Source: Tolypocladium sp. Sup5 PDA-1
Taxonomy: Eukaryota; Ascomycota; Sordariomycetes; Hypocreales; Ophiocordycipitaceae
Length of the DNA stretch: 64,000 nucleotides
NCBI GenBank assembly: GCA_000750105.3
Contig: JPHH03000035.1
Location: 186,001 to 250,000, forward strand
Direction of reading: 5' to 3'
Under the pieces are notes generated by a model. That model was not told the origin of the DNA and did no database searches. It saw nothing but the letters and a program-made list of their open reading frames with translations. This document shows, piece by piece, positions 33,767 through 44,460 of this stretch. The first letter of the stretch is position 1, and each line of letters starts with the position of its first letter. The translations under genes were made by a program, and so were the position numbers.

Positions 33767-34240
33767 AGACCATCGCGGACCTCTCCTCTCCAACTGTCGC
33801 TTGCTGCAGGAAGAGAGGCGCGCGACCGCCACTGCATGCATCGCAGCCGCCTCACCGTCCGGCATGCGTGGCGCACCTTGGGCAAATGGCAACCATGGAC
33901 CTCGAGCGCTGCCGCAATCAGCTGCCCCCTTGCCAGGTGCAGCAACCCACGGTCCCCTCCCCCCTCCCTCCCCCTCCAAGATCGTCATCACGCAGACACC
34001 CGACGCCAGGGTCACGGGTTCGCCCTCTCTGTGCATCGCTAGCCTCACCCGTCCTCAGCTGCGCCGACACAGCCTCCCCCCGTCTCATTCCTCCAGGCAG
34101 CGAGCGCATGGGACCCGGCCTCGCTCCTCGAGTCACCCAGTAGAGCATCACGGCCCTGAGCATCTGACAGCACAAGGCAGCTTGGCAACCAGACGGAAGA
34201 AGAAGCTGTGTGCTTGGAGTCCGCCGGAGAGGCCATCAAG

Positions 34241-35608
34241 ATGGCGGGCAACGACTTCAACCCTTCATCCTTCGCCGGCGCGATGCAGCTGCGCACCAGA
34301 AAGAAAAACAAGTTCGACGAGGTCGAGTCCAACCTCCCGGACCCCAGGGTGCCCAGGCTCGAGGCCTCCCAGCTGCTGAGTCTCAGCGGCTTCCTCAACC
34401 GCCTCGGCAACCTGAACCCGTTTGGCAAGGCCGTCACCGGCGAGGACATCGTCTGGCTGCTGGACAACACCGCGTTTAAATCGGCCCCAACCCGCGGCGT
34501 GTCGCCACCATGGCAGGCCGAGTTCGTCACCGCCGTCTTCGAGCGCGAGGCCAAGGGCCGTGTCGCCGACATGGTCACGGGCGTCGTCCGGGCCATGGGC
34601 CTTGCCGACGACGCGGAGGAGCGCAAGACGGTCGAGGAGAGGGTCATGCCCTTCCTGTGGGACGTTCGCCCGGCCAGGACCATCACGGCCGCCCAGGCGC
34701 GGCACGGCACGCAGCTCAGGCTCGGGCCCACCAACGTCAACGGCCTGGCCTCGAACGTGCTCAAGGTCCCGAGCAGCAGCAAGGGCTCGCTCGTCAAGGC
34801 CTCGACCAGGCTCGGCGGCGGCGAGGGCGCCATCGTGGACATGCAGACGTACTATGCGGGGCCCGACGGCTGGGGCATTATATCTGGTGCGCGCGACGAC
34901 TTTGCTCCCTCGAAGCTGACGAGGTTAAACTGACTAGCATTAGACATCGACGACACTATCAAAGTCACCATGACAAGCGACCCCGTCGGCATCCTCCGCG
35001 AAACCTTTGTCAACTCTCCACGCCCCATCCCCGGAATGCCAGACTTTTACGCCGAAATGAAGTCCTTCCTGCCCAAGGACACCGCCTGGTTCTATCTCTC
35101 CGCCTCTCCCTACAACCTCTACCCCTTCCTCAAGCAGTTCAGGAAGCAGTTCTACCCACCGGGCACCCTGGTCCTTAGAGACTCGAGCTGGAAGACGGTG
35201 GCCGGCCTGCTCTCGGCCCTGACGCTGAACACGGAGGAGTACAAGGTGGACCGCATGCACAAGATCAACTCGTGGCTGCCCCGGAGGAAGATGATTGCCA
35301 TTGGCGACTCGACGCAGTCCGACCCGGAGGCATACGGCGAAATGTAGGTTGCGCCCGGCCGGATGGAGCCGAGCCCCCAAGTTCCACTAGCTGACCGAGG
35401 CACGTGTAGCTATCGAACGATACCCGGCTGGATCAAGATGATTCTCATCCGCAAGGCCACCGACGTAGCCGAGTTTGGCATCGACGAGAAGAACGAGCCC
35501 GAGAGGTTCGAAAGGGCCTTCAAGGATATCCCCCGGGATGCCTGGCACGTGTTTGAGGACCCGAGCGAGTGCGCACAGATCATCAGGGATGCCATGAAGC
35601 GCAACTGA
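34241..35608 (+). CDS. APP1: App1-type phosphatidate phosphatase (DUF2183)
   Basis: Mg-dependent phosphatidate phosphatase by family: phosphatidate to diacylglycerol, in yeast at cortical actin patches. Three exons, 34241-34886, 34944-35343 and 35410-35608; 414 residues, shorter than yeast App1 because the long C-terminal tail is missing. The first splice rebuilds the catalytic block SDIDDTIK, with Asp216, Asp218 and Thr220 as the DxDxT motif of the HAD-like superfamily. Downstream, FYLSASPYNLYPFLKQFRK, LVLRDSSWKTV, KMIAIGDSTQSDPEAYGEI and IPGWIKMILIR are the expected DUF2183 blocks (the Lys and GDSxxxD motifs). The ATG at 34241 (MAGNDFNPSSF) is preceded by in-frame codons that look like leader. 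It converges with the argininosuccinate lyase gene 400 bp away. Confidence 0.9.
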
Positions 35609-36005
35609 GGGAGGGACCTTTGGGTTTGCAGGGCGCCTTGTCCTAGTTGTGGCCACGAATTCATGACGCGTGGCGTTTGGGCGGCGGGATGTGCTTTTCT
35701 GAGGAATACTTGCTTCCTTACTCTGTAACACACCTATGGTCAGGTTCGCATAGACGGGGTATCAGGAGCTTCAGATTATCACTGGACATCGGCATTTCTC
35801 TCAGGGCGGCGCTCAAAGCCCCAGACTGCAATCGTTTTAAATGCTTCATTTTCCCACATGGTGGTACATCTTGCTGTTCAGGAGACGCTTTACTTTTTAT
35901 TTTGTTTGTCCAGTAACCCCAAAACGCCACAGGTCGGTTTTCAGACCGCTTCCGCGACGGCATCCCTTGCCACGCCGGCCGAGATCCCCGACTCTCCCTC
36001 TCCTT
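35609..36005. other. Intergenic region between convergent genes
   Basis: About 400 bp of AT-richer DNA shared by the 3' ends of APP1 and the lyase gene. It holds a T-rich stretch near 35880-35920. No gene was seen. Confidence 0.6.
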
Positions 36006-37527
36006 CTAGCCCAGCATGGCGGTGAGCACCTTGATCTGCTCCAAGACGCTCGACTTGCTGGTGCCGCCCTTGGCCGACCGTCGCTCGACGCTCGTCTCGT
36101 AGTCAAAGGCGTCGGCAATGTCCTCTTCGAAGCGCGCGTCGATGGCCTTCATCTGCTCGTACGACAGCTCGTTCATGGGGATGCCCGTCTGCTCCGACTC
36201 TGCGACGCAGCGACCCGAGATGTGATGGGTCTCGCGGAAGGGCACGCCCTTGCGGACGAGGTAGTCGGCGACGTCGGTGGCCAGCATGAAGGGGTCGAGG
36301 GCAGCGCGCATCTTGTCCGGGTTGGTGGCGAGGGTGGCGAGGACGCCGTTGGCGATCTGGATGCTGTCGGAGACGGTCTTGACCTGGCGGAGCATGGGCT
36401 CGACGCTCTCCTGCAGGTCCTTGTTGTAGGTGCTGGGGAGGCCCTTTTGGGCCATCATGAGGGTGGCCATGTCGCCAAAGGCGCTGGCGCTCTTGCCGCG
36501 CAGCAGCTCGAGGCTGTCGGGGTTCTTCTTCTGCGGCATGAGCGAGCTGCCGGTCGAGTAGGCGTCGGCGAGGCGGACGAAGCCGAACTCGGAGGTGGAG
36601 TAGATGATGAGGTCCTCGGCCCAGCGCGACATGTGCTGCATCAGCATGGCACCCCACTGCAGCGACTCGGTGACGAAGTCGCGGTCGGCGACGCCGCCCA
36701 TTGAGTTCCACAGCAGGCCTTCGAAGCCGAGCTCCTCGGTGATCTTGTCGCGGTCGAGGTTGAAGGGGTTGCCGGCAAGGGCGCCGCAGCCCAGGGGGTT
36801 CCGGTTGACGCGCTTGATGACCTCGCGGAGGCGCTCGAGGTCGCTGGCAAAGGCCAGGCCGTGGGACAGCAGCCAGTGGCTCCAGCGGATGGGCTGAGCG
36901 CGCTGCAGGTGGGTGTATCCGGGCATGACGTAGTCAATCTCCTTCTCGGCGCGGGCGGCGACGACCTTGAGGAGGCTGACGAGGTGGCCGTCGATGGCGC
37001 GGAGCTCGTCGCGCAGCCACATGCGCATGTCGCAGACGACCTGCTCGTTCCTGCTGCGGCCCGTGTGCAGCTTGCCGGCGACTTGCTTGCCGATGATCTC
37101 GCCGAGGCGGCGCTCGTTGGCGGTGTGGATGTCCTCGTCGACGCCGGGGACGATGACGAAGGCGTCCGTCTCCCACTCGGCCTGCACCTTTCGGAGGCCC
37201 GCCTCGATCTGCCGGAACTCGTCCTGGGAGATGATGCCGGCCTTGGCGTTGGCGCGGGCAAAGGCGATGCTGCCGAGGATGTCTTGCTTGTAGAGGGCGC
37301 GGTCAAAGTAGATGCTCTCGTTGTACCTGACCATGAGGGGGTCGAGGCCGCCTGCGCGGGGGGAGGTCAGCGACTGATTTGATGGATTGAGTCACCATCG
37401 AGGCGGCAATGCAAGGGATTGATTGGATGCATGACGGTGGCGATGGCAGCGAGGGCAATGCGCTTGACTTGCCTGTGAACCGGCCGCCCCAGAGCATGCT
37501 GCCCTCTGGCTTTGCGCTGGACGCCAT
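36006..37527 (-). CDS. ARG4: Argininosuccinate lyase
   Basis: Last step of arginine synthesis: argininosuccinate to arginine + fumarate, a tetrameric cytosolic enzyme of the fumarase/aspartase superfamily. Two exons on the minus strand, 37527-37473 and 37351-36006; 466 residues, the usual length. The join gives MLWGGRFTGGLDPLMVRYNE. Signature blocks: HTGRSRNEQVVCDMRMWLRD, TQ-loop-like YTHLQRAQPIRWSHWLLSH and the superfamily signature GSSLMPQKKNPDSLE. The 121-nt intron begins with gcaagt, not gt. The preceding exon end ACAG and the acceptor cgcag fix the frame, so this is a GC-AG intron. The promoter side (37690-37730) contains TGAGTCG, one base from the general amino-acid control site TGA[CG]TCA; regulation by it is conjecture. 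Confidence 0.96.
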
Positions 37528-39068
37528 GGCTGATGGATGGGCAGCCGACGTTCGGAAGAGGCCTCGCAGGATTCGGGCGAGGGTCGCAGGAGCAGAGCGA
37601 GGGTCAATTGCAAGACCAGTTCGCAGGGGAGGGTTTTGCGAGTAGACAACAGAGAGATGGAGCAGCAGGAAGAGTCCCTCGTCTGGTGCGCGAGATGGTG
37701 TCGAGGAGCTGCGAAGTTGATGAGTCGGAGCGACGATGCGTCACACAGCGGTTAAGGGCTGGTCGTTGAAGTCGTGACATTTTGGGGCCCACAGCGGCAC
37801 GCTCAACAATTGGAAGCTTGCCGGTGCGGCAGACGCTGCAGCGCAACGCTGTCAGTGCCACAGCCAAGGGTTCAGGCCATCCAACCAGCGAACTTCAGGG
37901 CCAAGCTTTGGCCAATGGCAGCGGTGCCTCGTGTCGGGTGCCAGTGCCGATGCCGCTCGCCCCGTCTCCGTCTCCGGGGAAGACGAGAAGGAAGTGCTGC
38001 ACGTTGCACAAGGAAGCATTCTCATTATCGTGACTTCGTACTTTGTACTTGATATAAACTGTTGAACATCGGGTTGAATGTGGTTGCACCGCACGAGGCG
38101 ACGCAGTGATGCTGCCGTGGGGGCGGGGGCGGCTGGATCATCGTGAGCGCCGGAGCGGCGTCATTCTGCCAAGCTGCAACACAGTCGACGTCTGCGGCGT
38201 TGAATGTCCATGGCCTTGGCCTGCGGGAGGGCATCAAGATGATCAATCCGAGGACACACTTGACACCTCGACTGACTGACGGAAGCACATGGCTCCTGCT
38301 GGTGGGCGACGAGAGGAGGTGATGGGCCCATCGGCAGTCCATCATCACGCCATCCGTGGATAACTCCAAACTCCGGCTGCCTGAAGCCTGAAGCTTGAAC
38401 GGACAAGCAACGGACAAGCGCTGCTGCACGCATCCGCCCGCCCGTCCGTCCATCGACAGGCGCAAAGCACATGCAAGTCGTTGGTGTTGTTGATCGAGCA
38501 TCCACCCCCGGTCCCGACTTTGCCCGTACGTGCGCCATCCGATGCCACTCCGCGGCCAAGTGCTGATGGCGAGAAGACCGCACTTGGGTATTCGTTATGT
38601 TACAGAGTTGACTATTCGAGAGCCCTGATGCTGCGCGGCTCCATGGCAGTGACGGAAGACATCAATCAGGCCTGGAGCAGCGGCGGCACGGCGCGGGGCC
38701 CGCGGAGGCGCCCAAGGACCACCTCCGAGGTTCGGACTTCGGGCTTCTCCTACGAGTACAGTACACCATCCAGCGCACCCACCATCTGGGGGCTGCAGAT
38801 CGACAGGTGGGATGAGTTTCACTGCTCAATCACGGCAGCAGTTCCCCAACCTTTTCGAAACTCCACGCGCTGGCGCGGTCCGCCATTGGCCGAACCCCCC
38901 TCCGCCCGCCAGCCCAGGGCACCGGCCACCAGGGCAGCCTTCGATGCTGGCGCCATCTGAAAAATTCCGCGGCTAGCCATGCGCGCATCCATGGTTGGTT
39001 GCATGGCTAATAAATATTACATATACTTTCAGATGCACGCCTGCGCGCATGCATTCTGGCGAGATAAT

Positions 39069-39136
39069 AGTCCGTACCTTAGTCCGTACTCCGTAGTCCG
39101 TACTCCGTAGTCCGTACTCCGTAGTCCGTACTGTAG
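39069..39136. repeat. 14-bp tandem array (AGTCCGTACTCCGT)
   Basis: Three perfect units at 39081-39122, flanked by a partial unit at 39069-39080 and a decayed unit at 39123-39136. Each unit combines the AGTCCGTA and ACTCCGT forms of the motif that recurs singly between other genes in this window. The array is about 330 bp upstream of the KGD4 start codon. Confidence 0.95.
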
Positions 39137-39414
39137 ACTGCCAGCACTTGTACTCGTACACACGTGCGCGCGCCCTCCACCACCTCGGACCACAGCATAC
39201 ATACGCCGTGCTTGCCAGTTGCTCTTGAACCATCCATCTTCTCCTCTTCTCCTCCCTCCCCATACCCTCCATACATCCAATTCCCTTCACCACCACGACT
39301 TGCTGCTCCTGCTGCTGCTCTGCCCTCGCGCTCCTCCCGCCGACGCCTCCGCTGCTCCAAACTCAACGCCTCCTCCTCGCCCGACCATCGCCGACTCTAC
39401 CCGCCGAAAACAAT

Positions 39415-39442
39415 CACCACCACCACCACCACCACCACCATC
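39415..39442. repeat. (CAC)n trinucleotide tract in KGD4 leader
   Basis: CAC/ACC units, with one CAT interruption at the end, ending about 22 bp before the KGD4 ATG. Probably transcribed leader. Confidence 0.85.
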
Positions 39443-39464
39443 ACCAACAACACCCGCCGTCGCC

Positions 39465-39939
39465 ATGTTCGCAACCCGATCCCTCCGGCAGGCCGCTGCC
39501 CACGCCGAGCGCACTCCTCTGATCAAGTTCATCGGCCCCCGCTCCATCCCTTGTGAGTACCTTGCTTCCCTTCGTCCTTGACTGTAGGCTCTAACCGTCA
39601 TCTCCAGCCTCCATCGACCACTCCCCCAGGCCTCACCCCGCCTCGCCCTCCGGCACCCTCCCCGACTCCTTCGCCAACGGCAGCGGCTCCGCGGCCACGC
39701 GGCACTCCTCCTTCAGCTCCTACCGCGACCACGCCCAGCAGCACGGCCCCCTCCAGAAGACCATCCGCAGCGCCGAGGCCGGCATTGGCGGCTCCTCTGG
39801 CTCCCAGCTCGGCCCCGTTGAGCCCCCCAAGGGCGTCTTCTTCGACACCTCGGACCTCCCCCTCCGCTTCCGCCGCGCCCCCATCGAGCTGGCAGAGATT
39901 GAGGCCGTCGAGTCTGGTGGCGCCGCGCTCCTCGGCTAG
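39465..39939 (+). CDS. KGD4: 2-oxoglutarate dehydrogenase subunit Kgd4 (also named mitochondrial ribosomal protein YMR-31)
   Basis: Small mitochondrial protein that recruits the E3 subunit to the 2-oxoglutarate dehydrogenase complex; first described as a mitoribosomal small-subunit protein. Two exons, 39465-39552 and 39608-39939; 139 residues. The joined N-terminus has MFATRSLRQAAAHAERTPL followed by IKFIGPRSIPSSIDHSPRPH, the family core (TPLIxFxGxRxxP...H.P.PHP). Next comes SFSSYRDHAQQHGPLQKTI, also characteristic. The tail GVFFDTSDLPLRFRRAPIEL is typical of the fungal form. The 55-nt intron has gtgagt and ccag ends. A CAC-rich leader precedes the ATG. Confidence 0.93.
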
Positions 39940-42921
39940 ACGCGTTCCACGCCGTTGACGAATGGGGGACGAGCAAAAAAGAACGCAGCGGAGGAAAAAA
40001 GTATTGTTATATGACTACCAAGACAGACGGCGAGGGCGACATGTACCGCGCCGTGCTCGCCTTGGACGCAGTGTACGACGGCGTCGCCACGAGCCGCCGA
40101 TGAAGCAAGGACCGCGTCGGTGCCAACATGTCTGCCCCTGGGGGTTCGCTCTGCCGACACACCATGCATGCCGGGGGCATCGCTTTTCGTCACGCGTTTC
40201 CACCAGAGCATCTCTACTTACAACGGGTTTCAACACTTTGATCGCTTACACGGAGCTATGGCGTTCTTGAGCGGCCGTCGGCATTCCGGCGAGCATCGCA
40301 GAGCTTTGCGTGGATCTGCCGCTCGCCGGCCCGTCGTCTTGAATTGATTTTCGACGGGTCGGTGTCCGAGCCAGAATTGTGGTTTCTCACCCGTGTTCGC
40401 TTTCCAGCAGTGCGAGGCTCTGCCGGCGACGAAATCTGTACATAGAACCTGTACGAGTGGCATATAGAACAATGGATACACCTTCCAACTCGACCCTTTA
40501 CCGTCTTCCTTTGTCAAAGTCTCTGCCGTAGATCCTGGTGGATGCGCCCGGTGCAGCACCTCAACGTCAGGTCGAGTAGGAATGGCCACCAAGTGCTTCA
40601 TACATCTGTCTGCTGGCCATTGGATTCTTGGATGCCTGCCGAGTTACTGCTACCCCTCCCCCTCCGGCTCACCCTCATTCCAGTTCCTGTCTTACTAAGG
40701 ATATGCGAAGCCCCCTGCCAAGTTCTACTCTTTCCCCTCACAGACATTCATTGCCTCATTGTTCCAGCTCGAGCGATTACCCACCCCGTGATCCAGTTGC
40801 TGAGGCAAGCAGCATGGCCAAGGCTCCTGAGAGGGAGTAATGCCAGCTGGGGTCCGTTGTCAACGGCGTATTGTGTACGGATAGGCCTTGAAAGTTTTGT
40901 GTGCGTGACCTATAGCTCTATGTGGACGGACTCCTTGGTCAACCAACCGGCCTCGATTAGTTCGTTCAATCAGACGTCTGTTCACCATTTGACTGTCGGT
41001 TGTTTTTTGAGCGTAACACGGCCGTTATATGTACAGATAGGGGGCAAGGTGTGCAGTGCAAGCGAGAATCAAAATGGCGACATGATACGTACCGACTTTG
41101 AGGCGACCGTCGTCAGTGAACACGACCTGGTGAGGCCACGGGTAGATGCCCATTTCCTGGCTCGCGAGACCCCGAGGGTGATGAGAGAGACGAGAAGAAT
41201 TTTGAGCAAGGCGAAGACGTACTTGACCTCGCCCAAAGCGCGCACAATGGCGATGTTCCCGCCGACGGTCAGCACGATGAAGACGGACGAGTTGACGTCA
41301 ATCCAGGACTGGGACCGCACGCAGAGGGCCGTAGTCTCGGATGGGATGGACAGCACTGGGTGACAGGTGCTCCACGTATGCACGACTTCGACTGGCAGTT
41401 CTCTCGCCATTGACTCCGGGCTCGGTGTCTGACTGCGCGGAGCGGCGCGAGAGGGGACGGCATGGTTCGTGAATCTGCTAACGACGGCCATGGCGTGCGT
41501 GGAAGACAACGCACGCAGCAAGGAGACCAGAGCGGCAGCCAACGTCCGCTGCGTGCCGAGGTACTATACCTAGGTTGGAGCAGGGCGGTAGCCATCTTCT
41601 CGTAAGGGGTTGTCGTAATGGTCAGCTGCGCCACGTGAAGGCATTTCTCTTCCAGAGGTCCTTGGCACGCTGTGTAGGGATGTGATCTCTGCCCAGTCCA
41701 TCGGATGACAAGCTGTCAGGTGGAATCACCAGATGTTCCCGCCAGTACTGCGTACCAGCCAACTGTTTCAGGGGCTCCGAGCCTGTTCAACAGAAGAACT
41801 CCAAGGAGGCGGTTCCAAAGAGGCTGCTTCCCCTTGTTCAAGGCGCGAATAGTTGTCGAGGGAGCCGTAATGTGAGACGTCACGCCTTGCCAAAAGCAAA
41901 TTCATCGTGGAGCACGGAGGAGTGACTGAGACTTCTCCCGTATGGAAAGGGACGGCCGAGGAGGAGTAAAAGAATGAGCTTATCGAAAGCCTGTCGAGGA
42001 TGGTGGAGGACAAGCACCCTGGGTTGATGAAGGCGGCTGGGAGGGATGCATCATCGTCTAGAAAGAGAGCGGGTTTGACAAGGGAACTGGGACGACAGGA
42101 CTCGGACTTGTCGTAGTCTGTTCGTTGAAGGACAAGGAGGCGCTGATCGAGCCATTGACCGTCTTTTCGAGTCGCAAGGTTGCAGGGGCAACTTGGACGG
42201 GATTCCGAATTGCCTCTCCTTGATCAAAGTTTGCCCATGGCATAGTGGACGATGGCCGGTGCTGTCCAGCGTGTGATGTGATTCGCCAGGTTTGGGGATG
42301 TCTTCTTGGACTTGAGTTGCTTCCGTTTGGCGTCTCCAGCATGCCCGACTCTATCGTGAATCGTGCTGTCCACGCTGTGGTATGCTGGTGTCGTCTTTCG
42401 TGTTGACTGGAGGCCAGCAGCACCAGTGGGGGCGTCTGGACGCGGAAGAGCTGTGGTTTGGGGGAATTCAAGAAAGGAGACGTTTTCATTGAGTGAACGG
42501 TCGAAAACAACTATGGGTACCGGCTGGGCCGGTTAGGGGTAGGGCGTGGTTGACTTGGTGGTGGTGTCAAGCAATGAGAATGAGGTAGTAGGCATGGCGT
42601 AGGCTGTCATGTTTGCCGAAGAGACGTTTGGGAAGTCCGATGGATCAAAAAGGCGGTGGTGAAAGTGGAAAAATACCCTGGTCGAAGTCGGCACTTCCAG
42701 GGCTTTCGTCTGCTCTTTCGAGGGGACTGAACAACCCCCTACAGTCAAGATAGGGACCTGTGGTTGGCACTTTGGCGATTGTGTGAAATGCTCCACGTTA
42801 ACGTTTCCGCGGCCGACACTTTTAATGACCTTTTGATTTGGACATTGTCGCTGGTCTAGTATCCCACGGCCGAGGAAGAGGTGCGGCTGCTCAACATGCC
42901 GAAGGCGGCGGCACAACAAGT
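39940..42921. other. Gene-poor region with a permease relic
   Basis: Almost 3 kb between KGD4 and the coiled-coil gene. Apart from the permease-like fragment at 41171-41370 (minus), I see no supported gene. Minus-strand frames at 42058-42510 and 42533-42919 have somewhat protein-like wording but no motif, no splice partner and overlapping open frames. Confidence 0.5.
41171..41370 (-). pseudogene. Amino-acid permease relic (TM4-TM6-like fragment)
   Basis: The minus-strand frame reads LSIPSETTALCVRSQSW, then IDVNSSVFIVLTVGGNIAIV, then RALGEVKYVFALLKILLVSL. The spacing fits the permease pattern P-x-E-x-x-A...Q-x-W...[IV]N-x-[AS]-V-x...GE-x-[EK]-[FY]-x-[FL]-[AS]-x-[LI]-K, seen for example around the middle of the intact permease at 1-1652. 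Flanking sequence loses resemblance at once: no TM1 signature upstream, no continuation downstream. It is therefore a decayed copy or a chance echo; relic is favoured. Confidence 0.4.
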
Positions 42922-44023
42922 CTACCCGTCCTGTAGGCGATTGAGATCTTTCTTCACGTCCTCCATCTGTTTGCCCATTTCGCGATACACCCTGGCCATC
43001 TCCCTCATCACCTTCTCCTTGCCCTCGCCGCCATCCGTGCCGATGCCATACTCTCCGAGCTCAGCTTGGAGGCTGTGGAAACGCTCGGCGGCCCGAACCT
43101 TTGCGTCCTTCAAGTGCGCCGCGTAGTTTTGCAAAGCCGCCACGGCCTGCGGCGAGTACACCTCCTTCCTGCGGTTGCGCAGGGCGTTGCTGACGTCTAG
43201 CTCGGTGCGCTGCGCCTGGAGGGAAACATCGGAGGCGCGGAGCTCGAGACTGCGGGCGACGACCCCGTGCTTGGCCTCGAGTGAGCGGACGAAGTGGGTC
43301 AGGGACTGGGTGTAGGAGTGGAGGAGATCCGTCAGCAAGGCGAGGGTGCGCAGGCGAACGGCTGTAAGAGACTTTTGCGCCGTTGAAAAGCTCTCTAGCA
43401 GTGCTGAGTGATCCGTCGGGAGTGAAGATATGTGGCGATGGAGGTAAGACGCGTTGGTCGTGGGGTGCGAGAGGCGAGCGAGGCTGAGAGCCGATGAGTG
43501 AAGGTCTGACGAGACTAGGGCCGCCAAGTCCGGGAGCAGAGACTCTAGTTCGGACAGTGGAGGGCTGGATAGAAGAAGAGCTGCAGAGTCGGGGGGAAGT
43601 GACCTCTCTGCTTCAAGGAGGGGAGGCAGGATAAGGAGGAGATCCAACAGCGGCTCGGGCAGCTCGGCTGCGCTTGGCTCCCGCCGTCGCTGTCCTGGCT
43701 GGCTGAGAGACCTTGGTATTGTGGGTTTTGATTCTGGGGGTGAGGCTGTGGCGATGGCACGCTCAAGGAGATGGTGCCTCGCCGTCCTGAGGCGGTGCTT
43801 GCTTATCTCCTACATGAGTGAGTGTGAGCGGCAGCACTGAGATCAGACCGTGGTGGTTTCTGATTCTCCCCATCCTTACCTTCTGTACAGCGGCGCGTTG
43901 CTTCGAGCCCGAATCGCGCTGTGACGAGCCATCAGGGTTGAGGACGACGTTGGTGAGCGTTGAGTAGAGGTTGGCGAAGTCTGGGTTGTCTTGGAAGACC
44001 TTGTCATCCACGGGCGGGAGCAT
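42922..44023 (-). CDS. Conserved coiled-coil protein of unknown function
   Basis: Two exons on the minus strand, 44023-43880 and 43809-42922; 343 residues. Start MLPPVDDKVFQDNPDFANLY; the splice gives AAVQKEISKHRLRTARHHLL. Residues about 95-330 are Leu-rich and helical with heptad-like spacing, including LLTDLLHSYTQSLTHFVRSL, then RTELDVSNALRNRRKEVYSP, and a C-terminal MARVYREMGKQMEDVKKDLN. No membrane segment, signal or catalytic motif. The shape (short ordered head, long helical body) suits a subunit of a larger complex, such as a cytoskeletal or kinetochore-type assembly, but this is only a guess. It is divergent from the bL28m gene, with 437 bp between the start codons. Confidence 0.8.
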
Positions 44024-44460
44024 TTCGTTTGACCTGGCGCCGACACTGATCAGGCAATCATTGCGCGCAGAGCTGTTACTGTTGCTCCTGATATCTGGTT
44101 GCTCGTTGCCAAAAGAGGCTGGGTGCTATTGATTTGTTGATGGTCAGTCAGTCGCCGTGGGGTCACTCAGACGAAAGTACAAAGTACTTCCTACCGTGCC
44201 TTGCTGATCGCGAACGACGCACGCAGTCACATGACGCTCCGCACCGGGCGGCGGGGCGGAATATTTAGCCCCCGAACTGGCCATCTGCCAATGCTGGTCC
44301 ATCACCGACGGGATAAAAATCTCAGGCCTCGCTCGGAGACAGCGCCAACCTCAGCACCGCCACTCAATTGCGCCTTGTAGGCGCCCATGTCTGGGTTATA
44401 GCAGACGTCGGATCGATTGTCCATCTCTGCGCGACCACAGCGCCCGCCAACGACGGCACA
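44024..44460. promoter_or_regulatory. Shared divergent promoter region
   Basis: 437 bp separate the start codons of the coiled-coil gene (-) and the bL28m gene (+), so both promoters must lie here. No TATA element or known operator stands out. There is a GTACAAAGTAC-like short palindrome near 44174-44186. Confidence 0.5.

Larger units (their letters stand above)
32349..34240. other. Low-GC accessory-looking intergenic island
   Basis: About 1.9 kb upstream of the unrecognised gene and of APP1. It contains a degenerate tandem repeat (32689-32835), a possible small spliced reading frame on the minus strand (33169-33389) and two adjacent palindromes (33726-33766). A frame open over 33137-34042 on the plus strand has noise-like composition and was not accepted. 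Confidence 0.5.
37528..39464. other. Divergent intergenic region (ARG4 / KGD4)
   Basis: About 1.9 kb containing promoters for both genes. No protein-like frame. A 14-bp tandem array lies at 39069-39136 and a CAC-repeat in the KGD4 leader at 39415-39442. Confidence 0.6.

Noticed and set aside
33137..34042. A 301-codon open frame on the plus strand
   Set aside because: Runs through palindromes and simple sequence. Composition shifts along its length and nothing in it is domain-like.
39069..39136. Tandem array considered as a CRISPR-like repeat
   Set aside because: Units are head-to-tail with no spacers and the genome is eukaryotic.
42058..42919. Two minus-strand frames next to the coiled-coil gene that might be exons
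   Set aside because: They cannot be joined to each other or to the neighbour with good splice sites, and no motif is visible.
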